Positions 24,935-38,900 of a DNA stretch of 64,000 nt are shown here, piece after piece. Numbering within the stretch: the first letter of the stretch is position 1; each line of letters opens with the position of its first letter. Made by a program: the position numbers and the translations under genes. This DNA comes from Heterobilharzia americana (taxonomy: Eukaryota; Platyhelminthes; Trematoda; Strigeidida; Schistosomatidae): the NCBI GenBank assembly GCA_944470555.2, contig OX104130.1, positions 76,699,160 to 76,763,159 of the forward strand, given 5' to 3'. The notes below the pieces were generated by a model. It was given only the letters and a program-made list of their open reading frames with translations, was not told where the DNA came from and did no database searches.

Positions 24935-27900
24935 TAACCTCTCCTGGTTAACTAGTTCACTAGTTACCAGCCGGTTCTAAGCCCCCATAAAGAAGGAAGG
25001 TTGGGCATAGGGCAACCTAGCAACCCCACCCCGTAAAACAAATCTAACCACTAAACAAACTTCAAAGCACAAACAAAATATTAAAAATAAAAACAAAATT
25101 ATTTCTCGCTGGAATCGTAAAGACGAAATGACCCCGGTTGGTGAAAGCCTGCCTTCGGGAAGCCAATTGGCCGATGTGTCTTCTGTCTATAGATGAAAGC
25201 GAAAGTAAACGTGGGGACATGGAATGTCCGCACGATGTTTGAACCCAGCAAGGCAGCCCAGATTGCAAAAGAGATGAAGAGGTATCACACTGAAGTGCTG
25301 GGAATCCGCGAAAGCAGATTGAATGGGAGTGAACTCTCCAAACTATCAACTGCAGAATCAACAATCTACACCGATATTGTCACCCAGACGACAACCACGA
25401 GCACACTGAGTTATTGGGTGGCTATCATGATGTCCTCAAGAGCATCGAAGGCTCTCATGCAGTAGGAACCAACCTCCTCCTGCAGGATCATGACAGCAAG
25501 ATTTAACTCAAAAGGAAGGAAGGAAGGTCACAATCATACAATGATACGCTACACTATGCATCTACAAATAATGCAGAGCAAGAGAAGAAGGATGAATTCT
25601 ACAGACAACTTCAATCAACACTGGACAAGACCCCACCTCAGTTGGTTATATCAAAATTCTAATGGGCGACGTGAATGCCAAATTGGGAGGGGACAACACA
25701 GGAAGAGAACTAACCATGGGTCGAGAAGCGCTCGTTGAGGTGATGAACGAGAATGGAGGACTGTTTGCAGAATTCCGTGCATTCAACGACTTGGTGATTG
25801 GAGGTGAGGCAGTGTGTTCAAGCAGGAGGATGTTTACAAGGCGACATGGATTTCATCAGACACCAGATGGACACACTAAAAATCAGATTGACTTCATCTC
25901 AATGTGAAGAAAGTGGAGACGCAGCCAGCCTTCTTGACACAAGGTCAATAAGAGGAGCAGATGTAGGTTCAGACCACTCACCATCTGGTGCAAGGAACCT
26001 TCCAAATCAAGTTGAAAGCCTTTGAGGAAGCTGGTGACAGACCACCGTTCAAGTACAACACCCAGAACAGAAACTGAAGGACGAAACTGTGAAGGAAATC
26101 TTCACGGCAGCCATTAAGACAAAGTGGGAGATATCGAGGAACATTCATGAAGAAACCTGTGTAGGAGAACACTGGGAGCTTTGAAAGAGATGTGGAAAGA
26201 AACCTGCACAACAGTATTAGAAAGGAAGAAGAAAGAAGACAAGGACTGGAATTGATCTCGACGGATACCTGGAAGCTGATAGAGGAGGGGAGGATGGTGA
26301 AGCAGAAGATGAACCAGTGCAAGGATGCTCAACGACAAGAGGAACTGAGTACAATGTATAAAACACTACAATGGACAAAGAAGTAAACAAGAGTGCACGG
26401 AAAGACAAAACACACTTCTAAGAAACACTGGCAAGTGAAGCAGAACAGGCTGCAGGTAAGAGAGATCTGGCAACATTGTATAAAATAACCAGGTTGCTAT
26501 CTGGGAAGAGATCAACAGAGATGAAACCAATAAAAGATTACGGAAATTTAATTACGAAAGAAGAGAAACAGAGGAAACAGTGGGCCGACCACTTAAAGAA
26601 GCTCTTGAATAGACCACCACCTGCACTTCGTCCAGAAATACCACCTGCAGTCCAGCCACAGAACCACAAGTGAACATGAATCCTCCAACAAAAATGGAAG
26701 TCCTGAACGCCATAAAGCTACTGAAATGCGGGAAAGCAGCAGGACCAGATGGAATACCGCCAGAAGCACAAAGAACAGACACAGAGACAACAGCGGACAT
26801 GCTCACACCACACCACTATTGCAGAAGGTCTGGAAGGAAGAGAAGGTATCTGGCGATTGGAAGAGGGGTTACCTTGTCAAACTGCCGAAGAAGGGAGACC
26901 TCAGTGTTTGTAAGAACTGGCGCGGAATCACTCTCCTGTCCACCCAAAGCAAGCAAAATATTAGGCCGCATCATCCTATAGAGTCTAAAGGATGCGCTGG
27001 ATTCAAAACTACTACCGGAACAGGCAGGCTTCAGGAAATACAAATCACGTGCGGACCAAATCACAACGCTTTCGCATCATCGTAGAACAGAGCATAGAAT
27101 GCCGTTTAGTCAACTCTCTACCTCAACTTCATCGACTTTGAAAAGGCCTTTGACAGCGTCAACCGAGAAGTAATTTGGCAGTTGCTCCAACACTATGGAA
27201 TACCCCAAACCTTTATCAGCCTCATTCAACAACTATATGAAGATGCCACATACCAAGTAATTCAAAATGGAAAGCTCAGTGATGCTTTCGAAGTGAAGAC
27301 AGGAGTGAAACAAGGTTGCCTACTATCCACCATGATATTCCTGATTGTGGTCGACTGGATCATGCAGCAAACAGTGGGGAGTGAGAAGAGGGGGATACTT
27401 TGGCTGGACCGCGGAAAAGAACCTAGGAGATCTGGATTTCGCCAACGATGACTTGTGTCTGATGTCGCACAAACTTGAAGATGTACAGGCAAAAACGAAT
27501 AAGTTGACAGAAGAGGCTAGGCAGTGAAGACGGGACTTCAAGTGAATATAGAGAAGACAGAGGTGATGAAGATACCGCACAAACAACTCCAACAACAACA
27601 ACAAACTCCAGTCACCATCAACGGGAGAAGCTTAAAGGAAGTAACCTCCTTCACCTATCTAGGAAGCACTGTTTCAACTACAGGCGACACAGGCACAGAC
27701 GAGGATGTCAAAGTCAGAGTCAGAAAAGCAAGACAATCGTTCATTAACCTGAAACCAGTGTGGAGATCTTCTGCACTCAGCATGCGGAACAAGATCCGGA
27801 TTTTCAACACCAACGTCAAGTCAGTGCTTCTGTATGGCTCAGAGACTTGGTGCTTTACGAAAGGCATTTCCAATAAACTACAGACATTCATCAACAACTG

Positions 27901-28263
27901 CCTCCTACGCTCGTTACTGAAGATCAGATGGGCAGAAAGAATAAGCAACAGGGAGCTCTGGGAACGAACCAACCAAGAACCTATCACCCAACAAATATGC
28001 AGGAGGAAGTGGAGATGGATTGGGCATGCACTGAGAAGGCCGACTGAGGACATCACGCGCCAGTCCAGGCACTCGAGTGGAATCCCCATGGGAAGCGACG
28101 AGTTGGACGTCCGAGGGTGACATGGAGGAGGTCGTGCGAGGAGGAAATGAGAGCTTGTGGACTGTCGTGGAACCAGGTTCAAAAGAACTCAGAGAACTGA
28201 GGTCACTGGAGACGTGCTACTGAAGCCCTATGTTCCACTAGGAGCCAAAGGGACTAATAATAA
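24935..28263 (+). mobile_element. RTE-clade retrotransposon copy B inserted in the right arm, about 3.33 kb
   Basis: A full-length copy. The 5' end has CCTGGTTAACTAGTTCACTA (24938-24960 region), then the leader and the protein region (about 25193-28235). It ends with the 3' block CACTAGGAGCCAAAGGGA and a short (TAA)n tail at 28254-28263, the usual RTE 3' end. It is bracketed by an exact 10-13 bp target-site duplication and is absent from the matching site in the left arm, so it entered after the arms existed. Despite this it is already broken in several places. Of the copies here it is the best preserved, especially in its last third. Confidence 0.93.
25193..28235 (+). pseudogene. Endonuclease-reverse transcriptase ORF of RTE copy B, frameshifted
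   Basis: Order of blocks: APE-like endonuclease with GTWNVRTMFEPSKAAQIAKE (from about 25214), MGDVNAKLGGDNTGREL (25662), NENGGLFAEFRAFNDLVIGG (about 25747) and RGADVGSDHSP (about 25950). The reverse transcriptase follows with KCGKAAGPDGIPPEA (about 26724), KKGDLSVCKNWRGITLLS (about 26889), IDFEKAFDSVNREVIWQ (about 27128), TGVKQGCLLS (about 27299) and DFANDDLCL (about 27435), which has one residue more than a FADDL box. The C-terminal domain, 27524-28120, is a 198-codon open stretch with FTYLGSTVS, NTNVKSVLLYGSETW and WERTNQEP. Frames shift at least six times and stops occur, so it cannot encode an intact enzyme. Function is known from the RTE family only. Confidence 0.9.
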
Positions 28264-28276
28264 TAAGGATTTTTCA
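28264..28276 (+). repeat. Right target-site duplication of RTE copy B
   Basis: Exact repeat of 24922-24934, directly after the (TAA)n tail. From here the right arm resumes in register with the left arm (28267 pairs with 23227). Confidence 0.9.
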
Positions 28277-31200
28277 AAAAGGATTTATTTATCTTGATTC
28301 CTATAGTTTTGTCAAATAAGTTATGAGATAGGACTGGTGTAAAAGCTTTTCAATCATGTAAGATATCTTCGTTATCTTCGAAAAGGATATAGGAAAATGA
28401 AATGAATATGTTTGAAAATTGCCTTCGTGATAACGGATATCTGCAGGAATTCATGAGTATTTACTAGAATCTACCAACTAAAAGTCTAATGTGTGATATA
28501 GACGTGAAGAAGTTTGTTTTCCTAAATCTTGGTTTAAGAGGTGCTGTTGTAATGAGAATAAATCAGGGAATATCTGCTCCTTTAAAATGGATTTATCTAG
28601 GTGCTAGGATAATCTCACTTATTCAGTGACACAATCTACATGTGACATGTGCCCCTTTCATGCTGTCTCCAACCCCACAGACTAATCCACACGAACTTAA
28701 CAAAGTACGTGTACTCAACTAACAGATTGAAGGGTCTCTGAATGCAATTTGAGCATATTCTAAAGAATTTACAACACATTCATTTCTCATCACCCTGTTG
28801 ATAGTGGACATGAAGTTGATATCCAGAAATCGTCCAAAATAATTAATTAGTAGAAGAATTCGAATTTGTTGCGCTTCACTGGAGTGGTAACCAATGATCG
28901 ATTGAAATCGAAATGGCATCTGTGAAGGAATACATATCAGATTGTGTCTACTGACTTGACAGATTTCATTATAATTCTAAAGATGGCATCCGCAATAGAA
29001 GGACAACAGCAGTTTTGACATAATTGCATGAATCCATTTCAGTTTGGCCTTTCTCGTCAATCCGTGTATACCTTTATGAAAACGTTTGTGCTGTCGACAA
29101 TCATCATGTTCTATGCGAATCATTATGAATTCCCACACGTTTGTTGTTATTTAGTTTCACAGTCTGACCTCATTATCTGAACTCAACTCAATTAATTTTC
29201 TTATCTGACACAAATCCTCTCGCCTTTCATAGACGTCTCACCTCTCCAATTTCAGTATACTGAATACGCTTGTCTCTCTCTTCCACTTCTCCAACTAGCC
29301 TTCTGGATTATTCGTCCAATGTTTCTGTATATTTGCTAGCTTACTATTAGTTCTCGAGATAAAATGGAACCATGGTGTTCTGTTAAAACTGTTGTTCTCA
29401 TTCCACTTAAATGAATTGTGTAGAATAAATGTTTGAAACTTCATTGCATGTATTTGGTGGTGATTCGGTGAGCAAAAATTATTGGTTACAAATCTTTCCC
29501 TGTAGTTTTCACCTTTGTCTCTCTGTCGTGCCGCATTGTGTAATTGAGTTCCATCACGTGAATATTCGTTGTCAAGCTTCTTCCTAGATTCTCTATCTTA
29601 CTCTCGTCCACCTAAATGACGCTATTTGACCAGTTTGACGTGTATTTTTGAGCTGACATTTATTGCAATCTAAATTATTTCAGTTAATTAGATCCACAGA
29701 GATTATTTCCTAGTGGATTTTTGGGTTTAACTGCTCCTCTAATCCCAGCCTTGTTGGCAATTCTCTCTTAAGATTCCAGTTTGCCTTCATTGTATAGTAA
29801 GAGGGAAAAGGCTACGAATTCTTTCTTCACAATGTCACCATTTTACTGTCATCAACATTATTACCATTATTAGTATTCCTGGTATTATTGACACCTGTGT
29901 AACCACTATCAGTCAGATTTTCTTAACGTGGGTGGGTAGTCATTGAGACGTATTTCTATCCACACTGAGTCAAATGTTTCCTTCAAGATTCTCTGTCCTG
30001 CTGGATAGGTTAGTAGAAATATGAAAGACAAATTTCAGTCAAAATGTTATCCAGTGAATGATAATGTTTGACTGTGTGACACACCTAGTAGACAAATTAA
30101 AATGGAGCTACTACCGAAAACAGTGTTCAGGTTTCACTCCTGCAATACAGAAGGCGTTACTCATTCGTGAACTGTTTGTTTGATACACATCTGTAAAATC
30201 AAATGATAATACTCTGTGTAATACTGGCAGATCAAGCCGTAGTTTGACGTCAAGTGATGTGAGGTGTGGAGAAACCATTTTGTCGTTCAGTGAATATAAC
30301 AGTTACATGGACTGAAACTATCAGGTTAGTGTGTTTACCCACTTATTGCACAGCATGATACTGTTTCATCTCTTACTGCGATCCATCTAAATATTTGGAT
30401 ATTATTGATGTGTATGAGGAGTTGGCGAATGTTTATGAGGTCTCTGCGTGTTTTCGTGAGAACTGTCGTCAGTATCTTGGTCAGTCTTGATAAGTACAGG
30501 TTCTGGCAAAACATCTTAACCTGTCGGGGTTGTTACAGCCTACATCAGAACATGAAGAAATGCGGCATAAAATGAGAATCATGTGGATATGTTTACGTTG
30601 CTTCGAATGATTCTGATATAACTCCAATCGAAACTTCACACATCAATTTCACATTTCTCATGAAATCAAAGCTACAAGTGTAGATTCCTCTTTATAAATC
30701 AGACTAATGAATATGCTATTCATTTATTAGTGCTACGTCTTAGTTCTATCACTCCTAGCTTCATCTTGACCAGTTCACTGTAGGCTTCAACTACATGTGT
30801 TCAATTATCCAACTAGGAGGATGATGCACTTACAGCGTATCGACTTCACAGAGAGACACTTTCAGAGTAATCTTTGATTGGTTATGTCTACTATGGCCTA
30901 TTGTATCGAAAAATGACCTCATCTTCAAGATGTGATGAAGGTTAAATATTTGGTTGACCTACAGTCAGTTTAGTGTTTGCTTTGTGTTCTGGGATGTGGT
31001 GTTTATGAGGTTGACTGTGTGACGGATGCATGTTGGTTGTAGAATTCCAGTGTATTCTTCAGGTTGATTCCTTTATGGTTATCACAATAGGATTTCTTTC
31101 GTTTCTCGAAGATGGAGTCAGTCAGCAATTTGAAATAGTCACAGAGAATCATAACTGACTCACTCACTCCGACTTTCACTTCAGTCACTTAAATCTACGA

Positions 31201-32880
31201 AACTGGTTCAACCTCACTGGATAATTGTAGTGATAATCCATCAACCTCTACTACTCATCTTAGTTCCACTTTTCTTACATCCTTCTAGATTTCTGTGGAG
31301 AGTAAGTGTTTTATTTCAGTTTTTCATGCAGCGAAATTCAAGACAGATCCCAGTCAAATTTTTCTCTAACTATTCTGTTCATCGTTTGAGAAGTATCCTA
31401 TCTGAATGATTTGCAAACCGGTTTCAATCCGCCACAGCAAAACTAATCGCTGTCATCACTTCAGTTACCTTCATAAATACAAACATTCATGTTTATAATG
31501 TGTTGTGGCTGCAGTGTACTTCGTCTCAGCTTTCCCTGTCGAGTCCTGCTTACAGTCACTGACTAGTCTTATCATATTGCTACATTTATACCACTTCTCA
31601 GTCTCACTGTTATCAGAACTCCTGAAAGAGAATTCACTTCCGTCCATTAATTCGATTTAAAATATTCAGGTCAGGTTACTCATTTCAGTGTGTGAATCGG
31701 TCCTAGACCCTGTCGTTACTTTTACAGTAGGCTAGTAACAATCACGTAGTTATTTAGTAAGAGCAACATTGAAGATTCCTGCTGATCGAAGTCTTCACAT
31801 TCCTCACAGTTCTGGGAGGAGTTAGGTGGAGAAACATGCTTCGGTCTTGCAATCGTGTCTCGCGAACGATGGAGATTTTCATGGTCTAGTGTTTACAAGT
31901 TCATGCTTCCGATGACCATTGTTCGATTTGATGTAGTATGTGAGCATTGAAGTTTGTGCTGTGTAGTTCGAAGCATCAGATGCTGCTGTATAAACACGAC
32001 AATTATCTTTGGCTGAACTTTCAGGAGAACTTAAAAACGGTGTCGAATGCCAGTGTAGATAGAGCTTTGGAGGTGAAGAGGTGGCACGTCGGTGGGGATC
32101 AGAATGCAGTTGATTGCTGATGGAAGTAGGCAGATATAAGAAATTGAGGGCTGGATATTGCGGGTTATTTCAGGAAATGTATATATTGACGAATTTGATT
32201 TCCTAGTCTCAGAAAGTTTGTAGCCTTGTGATTTACTTTTGTTTGCTGATATAAAAAAGGTCATTTTCAGTTCGCAAACTGGAGTGTAAAATTTATACAA
32301 ATGCTGGAACTTTATTCGTTACAGGTTGATGTTTAGTAGCTGGAGGCGTTACTTTTTTCGAGTTAGTTATCACATCAGTTCTGATCATGAAAATTCATGT
32401 ATCCAGTATGTCGACTCAGCTAGTTGAGAATCCAGTAGTCTGTAACATTCTTCTGCCAGGTTTTATCGACAAGCATTGCCATGTCTTGGTAACAACGAAC
32501 CTGATTACTTTTCATGTTCTAACCATACTTATATTCTACGATGTAGAATATCTTGCATTTCATTACATTGCCATGATGTTTTTATCTAGTTTTTAGCCAT
32601 GGTATACTTTCACCTGCCTTAAATATCACGTAAATATCAACTCGTCTTTGATCCAGAAAAATGAATGACGGTGGAATGAAAACCCTAAGTGCGATGGGAA
32701 AGGACTCAAACCACATGCCTAATGACCCTTTCGACTGGGTTTGATTTGAATTGTGACGAGAAGACCTGGTTAGGCAGTCAGCGTGACTAAGAGGAACGAA
32801 CAGTTACGAACCAAGGATTCGCATGGCAACTGGGCAAACATTTTGGTGATTGGGGTGAAAACCTTATCAACTGGGTTTCA
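28277..32880. other. Inner right-arm DNA, no gene recognised
   Basis: Mirror of 18614-23217, differing by only a few substitutions (one example near 31770 opposite 19724). No gene seen. Confidence 0.45.
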
Positions 32881-32940
32881 CAGTTCAATGGGCACAGCAC
32901 CACACCGGTAACTTTGAGGTAGCTGGTTTGAATCTTGTCA
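32881..32940 (+). repeat. tRNA-like SINE head (right-arm copy)
   Basis: The plus-strand version of the segment at 18554-18613: an A-box-like start and a B-box-like GCTGGTTTGAATCTTG. It is a tRNA-derived repeat by appearance only. Confidence 0.35.
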
Positions 32941-35900
32941 ATATTCGGTATCAACATTATTGGTCTACCGAACCACGGTTGTCTCAGACAATCTCACTTA
33001 TAATCAATGGTTTCTTTTCGGAATTTCCATGAATAACTCATCGGGTTTATCCTCTCATCAGCTACATACTACAGAAAAGTGTATCACTAGAAAATGACCA
33101 TCAGCATGAAAAGATGTCAAGTCAGAAACCAATGGGAACCTATTTAGTTGGAGGTGGTTGTGTTTACCGCGGTAAGTAATTCAGTAGCAGTGCATGACTC
33201 TGATTTATCCCGAATCCGGCCATAAGTTTTCTTGCATTAAAGTGGATGGGATGGCATTCAAGGACTGCACTTAATTCTACTCTTCTGAGCTTAGATATGT
33301 CATTGATAGTTGGGGATCACAGACTGCATTTGAAGACATTTGATCTGTTGTGTAGTAACAATAGTGGACGAAACAGTTTTTGGTTTACGATGCTTTCCTA
33401 TCTGATGCCAATCATTTAGGTTATTGAAATCAATATAATCCAACACACTGAGCTTCAGTATATCTCAGTGGACGAAACAATTAGTAGACTCTATAAACAC
33501 TTTATTTCATCGCATCATTAGATTTTGGATAGGTCAGGAAAGATGGGTGCCATATGGTGAACTGTTGTTGTTCTAGATGGTAACCATATACAAGAAGTTC
33601 ATGAAGCATTCAAGGAATTGTAAAATGGAGTTATTACGGGGTGTGTAATCGATTGACAAGGCGTAAACCGTTTCAGGAATACTTATTCACTCACAAATCA
33701 GTGGCATTTTCTTCAGAATATTACCTTCACTTACTGAATCATAGAGGTTTTCTGATTAATCAGAAGACAAAATAACACCAGAGTTGTCTACTGTGGTTTC
33801 TGTTACATATTGTTGAATTTCGACCATTGTGTTCAATGGAAATCTGTCTTCAAGTTACAAAATCCAGTCTATTGTGGTAAGCAGGTGCTATTAACATTGT
33901 ATCATCGTATATTTCAGTTATTATTCAAAATACTTTACTCCTGAATAGAAATATTCTGATTCAGATTCAGATAAAGCTTCACAGAGACCAGTTTAATTAC
34001 GAAGCCTGATGGCTACTGAATGTTACACAAGTTTTAAATCAAAGGTATGTGAATTACACTTGGGCATCATGAATGATCAGTTCTGTCAGTCAGATAATGT
34101 ACTTTCACTGGAGAATCTGGCGACAGTATTGACAATGTTTACTTATTGATTGACAAAATTACTACCACAAACTTGATTCGAATGGCTCACAACACTGAAG
34201 TCAAAGTGAATTGTTCGTCTGCTGTTTTCTTCGAATGTAGGCGACATAATGCTTGACTAGCTTGATTGGAGTTGTTATTCTTCTAGTGGGGAGGATCTGG
34301 TCAACTTGACTGTGCAATACACAGACAGGAGTGATTGAACTGTCACTCCACAGCATCAACTGTGACAGGTATAGAGTAGGAGATTGAACAAATTGTGTAG
34401 ATTGTTGATAGGAAAGTGTGGAATACAGGATTTCAGAAGGTGATTGAATAGATTTCTTCTTCCTTTGGTGGTGAGTAAAGCAGTTATCAAATATCAGGTT
34501 AACTTTTTCAATCCAAACAACACACACTTATCATCTCATGTTCACCAGTCTGGATATGATGAATATCATGGAAATATAAGCTGTTTAGCGAAAACAATGG
34601 GATGAGAGAAAGTAAATATTTACAGACCACTGAAAAATCAACATTCAATAGAATAATCTGGTAAGATATTCTACTCCATTTCAAGTTGCTTTTTTAGTAG
34701 TATGTCTAGTTGTATAGAAGTCAATGTTGATGTGAGTAAGGTAGGAGTCATCCATTATAAGTATATATTAATAAGCATTACTTTATTTCACTTAAAGTGT
34801 TTACACTCTAGATTGCCAAATCCACTTATGAATAAAGCTCATCTGACTAGAAGTACAAACGTGAGTGGTTGTGGTTTGCGTCAGGTTTCGTCAAAGTGTA
34901 TTTGCGAAACTTCATTGTATATTTGGAGTGGTAGAAATCAAATATACTCTGTGTCTACATTCATTAGTGAAAAGGCTTCGTTTGAGTGTGTAATATGAAC
35001 AGCAGTGAATTGCACTACATAACAAGTGTAGACAAAAACAAATAATTGACAACTACCTGAACAACGAATTATGCTTAATGCTGATTGAATAAGAGTCAGT
35101 AGCTTATGAAATAACAAATACTACAAGGATTTGCTGTGATCATAAAATGCGGCAAACATGTTACATTCGTTCATGACCAGCGAATTTGAATCGATCTATG
35201 AAAGCTTGACCATTTGAATCTGTTGTAGATTTGTGGCTTCAAATGTGATATCTTAGAGCTTACTACCATGACCATCTGTGATATCAGGTTTACACATATT
35301 GTGGTAAAGTACTTGTTACCTGGAAAAGTCAAATAATGTGCTTCGCAAAGTGGTCAAGAATTTGGATGTCATTGTCATGATTTTCACGATGTCGGTGTCA
35401 TCGTTGATGAAAACGTGTTCATGGATATCTTCAGAAAGAAATGGTTTCCATGTTATCTGGTATTAAAGAGTGCAGACCAATCATAGATTTGATGTGTTCT
35501 GTTGTCTGTTTATAGTAACCAAATATAATTTACCTCTAGATCACCAATGGGCTACTATGTGTTAGACAGAATACGATCTCATTCACTAAGGGATATATTG
35601 TGATAGCTTGTGTTGAAATGAAATCGTCAGATTTCTTAGTCAGCTTTGTGATATTGCATGAAGTAATTTGAAGGGGGCAAGTCATAGTTGTGTCTGTTTC
35701 ACACTTGTATATTTATAAGCTTCAAATCCTGATGATACTATGAGTTACGGCAAATAAGTGAGCAAAGCGAGTGAAAAACTATTCATTTTAGGAGATGGTG
35801 TGTATCTTTTTTCGTAATATATCGAAAAGGATAACATTTCTATGCAGACTGTCTGCTACAATAACAAGAATTCAAATGGGATACGCTTTTTGGTGATCTG

Positions 35901-38900
35901 GAAGATGGATTTACTATTCATGAGGTAATAAAGTATTATGGTCACTCTTCGGACTGGAAAGGCCAATCAACCTATACCCCACGGCTGCAACAATGTATGA
36001 ATTGGCTGGTTTGCTTTTCGGTAGAACATGTGTATGAATGAGGTGCAATGTCAGCAGGTTTTTTATATTTGCCTAACAGCGAAGCATCATTTAATTAGTC
36101 TGTGTCTTCTGTCTATGAGGTGCGACATTTTCCGATGACCAGCTTGGTTTGCTACATTCTTCTGCACCTACCATAAGTGATTCCAGTGTTAATTTGTTCA
36201 CCCATTGCTTTCAGTGAGGTATTTTATTTACTGGTGGATGCTTGTCATTTAAAGGTATGCAGCACCTTCAGTCGTATCTCTGTTACGCTCAGGATATTAG
36301 TTGCCCCCCTGGGTGACCGCTTTTGTGAGAAGGGGAATTAAAAGGTCGAAAGGTTCTTGTCACCTATCCTCTGTGAGGCTACATGATTACGAGTGTATAG
36401 TTAACTCATGAAAATATGATGCCTTAGATATCTTATTCATTGTGAAATGTGAAAGTTTACCACCATCAATGACAACATTGGAAGTGTGTTCAAAACAGCG
36501 TTGTAATTCCTCAAACTTCCTTTTGATGGACATCAGTCTAGCTAATGTGTTCAATGCTTGGAGCTATTCTTCTAGCTTGATAAGACTGAGCATCATTCAA
36601 AAAAGGACAAAGAAAAATGTTGATTACCTGCACAGCTTTTAACGGTTTCTTCAGTTTATCTGAATTATATGGCAGTCAAACTTATTCATGTGTGCGTTAG
36701 TTAGGAAAAATAAAATCAGATACACTTCAAAATATGAAGGATGTATCACCTGAAGTTGTAGTATCTGAAAATATTGTTGCTGAAAGAAGTTTTCTGCATA
36801 TTAATTGAAAACATGTATGCAGAACAACCTACGGAAATACTTGAGTTACATGATATACACATAAGTTACGCGTTTCAAACTTCTGCTAACAAAGAGAACA
36901 GGCTATTCAATTTGAGTAACCCAGTTATTTTGGAACGATTCCACAAAGTTGTGTAATCATGATGCGAACAAAGCAATTTCGTATAGCTGAGGGAATTGTA
37001 GGTTTCAGCCTGAATATTTTGAGAATTGAATGAATTAATGATGATAACCATTGATGTTACCAAGATGGAAGTCACTGTTCTCATTGAAAAATAAGTCTAT
37101 TTACAGTTTTGAAGTTCTTTAGAGTATGATTCATTGCATGGAGTACTCTATACATTTGATAATCACAACACAGTCAAAAGCATCTATGAAAGTGTCTGTT
37201 TCGTCAGGAGTATCTTCCATGGTCATAAATGCTAGTGTGTCTGAAGCAACTGAATGACCCATCTATACACAGCACATTTCTGAATGCATATCACATCATA
37301 TTTGTGATGTGATCAGCATTATGAACTCTGTGAATAATAATAATCTGATTGAATCATCGCTGGATGCTTTGCATAACTCCTCTTCGTATCAGATGTATTT
37401 CCTCACCGAAGTTGTGTACTGAGTTACACATCATGTCGTGTGTGTCTGCATCAACGACTGGAAAGTAGTAAATCAACAGTTGAAGTTGATAATTCAGATT
37501 AGTCGCCACATCATGAGTATTTTTAACAATCTATTGGTGGTACTTCTGTACACAGAAAATGAGTGTACTTTTCAGCAAAATGGTAGTGGAACTGCGAGTG
37601 ACCAGAATCAATGCATTATAATGCTAATAGGAAGTGTTACACTTTTCGTTTGAGTACGTGTCATTCAGTGATAAATGATGCAAGACTTCAAGTGAATCAC
37701 TTGTAACTTTGTAGAGATGAACAATGGACTTCATTCGATTTGACATTTATTGATCTTCATTCATTTCCTACAACATCATATCTTCGTTCCATGGTGATAT
37801 TAGCAATGTGGTTTTCATGTTACTTTTCTCTCTCCACTGATATTTCCAACAAGCTATTGGACTTATATGATGTGTTAAGCTGGAGCTCTGATAGTTCAGA
37901 TGACACAATTTCTTGACGCTTCAGGCTGCTCTTCTTTCATTCTGTATATACTGTTGTTTAAATAATGCTTCCTGGTACTTGGTTTACATCTTAGTTTAAT
38001 GACCAAAGTTAACTCTTACAATAATTCACAGTTTTAAGCACAAGTGAGGCATCGGCTGGGTTGTTGATTTCAAACCTTGTCACATAGATATGACAGACAA
38101 TTTAAGTTCACCTCATTCAGTTTTCTGTTGTCTTGTGATATATAGTAAATTGAACAGCTGATAATTTCAACTGGTGGATACAAAAACGTGACATTTTGTT
38201 ACACCATGACGTCGACAAGTAGAGAGAGTTAAACTACCTGTTTCGATGCATTCACCTTTCAGTCACACGAAGTGGGAATCAGTGGCTTGAGTATCTTCCC
38301 GTGGATCCTACAATTGTGTTCAGTTGACATGCAAGTGTTCTGTGTGAGACTCATTAGCGTGATATGCAGATATATGTTAATAAACGCTTAAAGACCACCA
38401 TTTCGATTTGATCGCTGATGGTGTGTGGAAGCCTCAGAAATAGAAATGATGATAGAATAACAGGAGATGTATTGAAGGATTAAGGTTATTTCGGATCAAG
38501 GCCTTTCCAGAAGGTATTGGATTTTGATGTTGTCTCTTCAACCAACCTCTCACTCACATATGGCATCACTTGTATTTTCTCGAAAACATGGAGTGCTCTG
38601 GTGATGAAATATTTCAGGAATTCTGAGTTTTTCCTAAGGGTGCTCGAACTATTACTGTTTGCCACAGAAGTAACACTAACGTGATTTGGTTGGATGGACA
38701 CTAACTAGACACTAATGGAGGTTTGAATTCATGAATTTGACAACTGACCACTACGTTCTTCCAATGATATGAATATAATTAGTAGACTGCAGGAGTGTTT
38801 GCTATTCCGGCTGACTAGTTTTGCAGTTTTCGTTTTTATTTTTATTTGAATTCGGGAGGAATATGAGGTGATTTTCATCACGTCTTCTTCAAATGATCAG

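Noticed and set aside
25062..25364. Minus-strand open frames over the RTE copies (100 codons here, similar at 52343-52630)
   Set aside because: Antisense shadows of the RTE endonuclease region; they recur because the element recurs.
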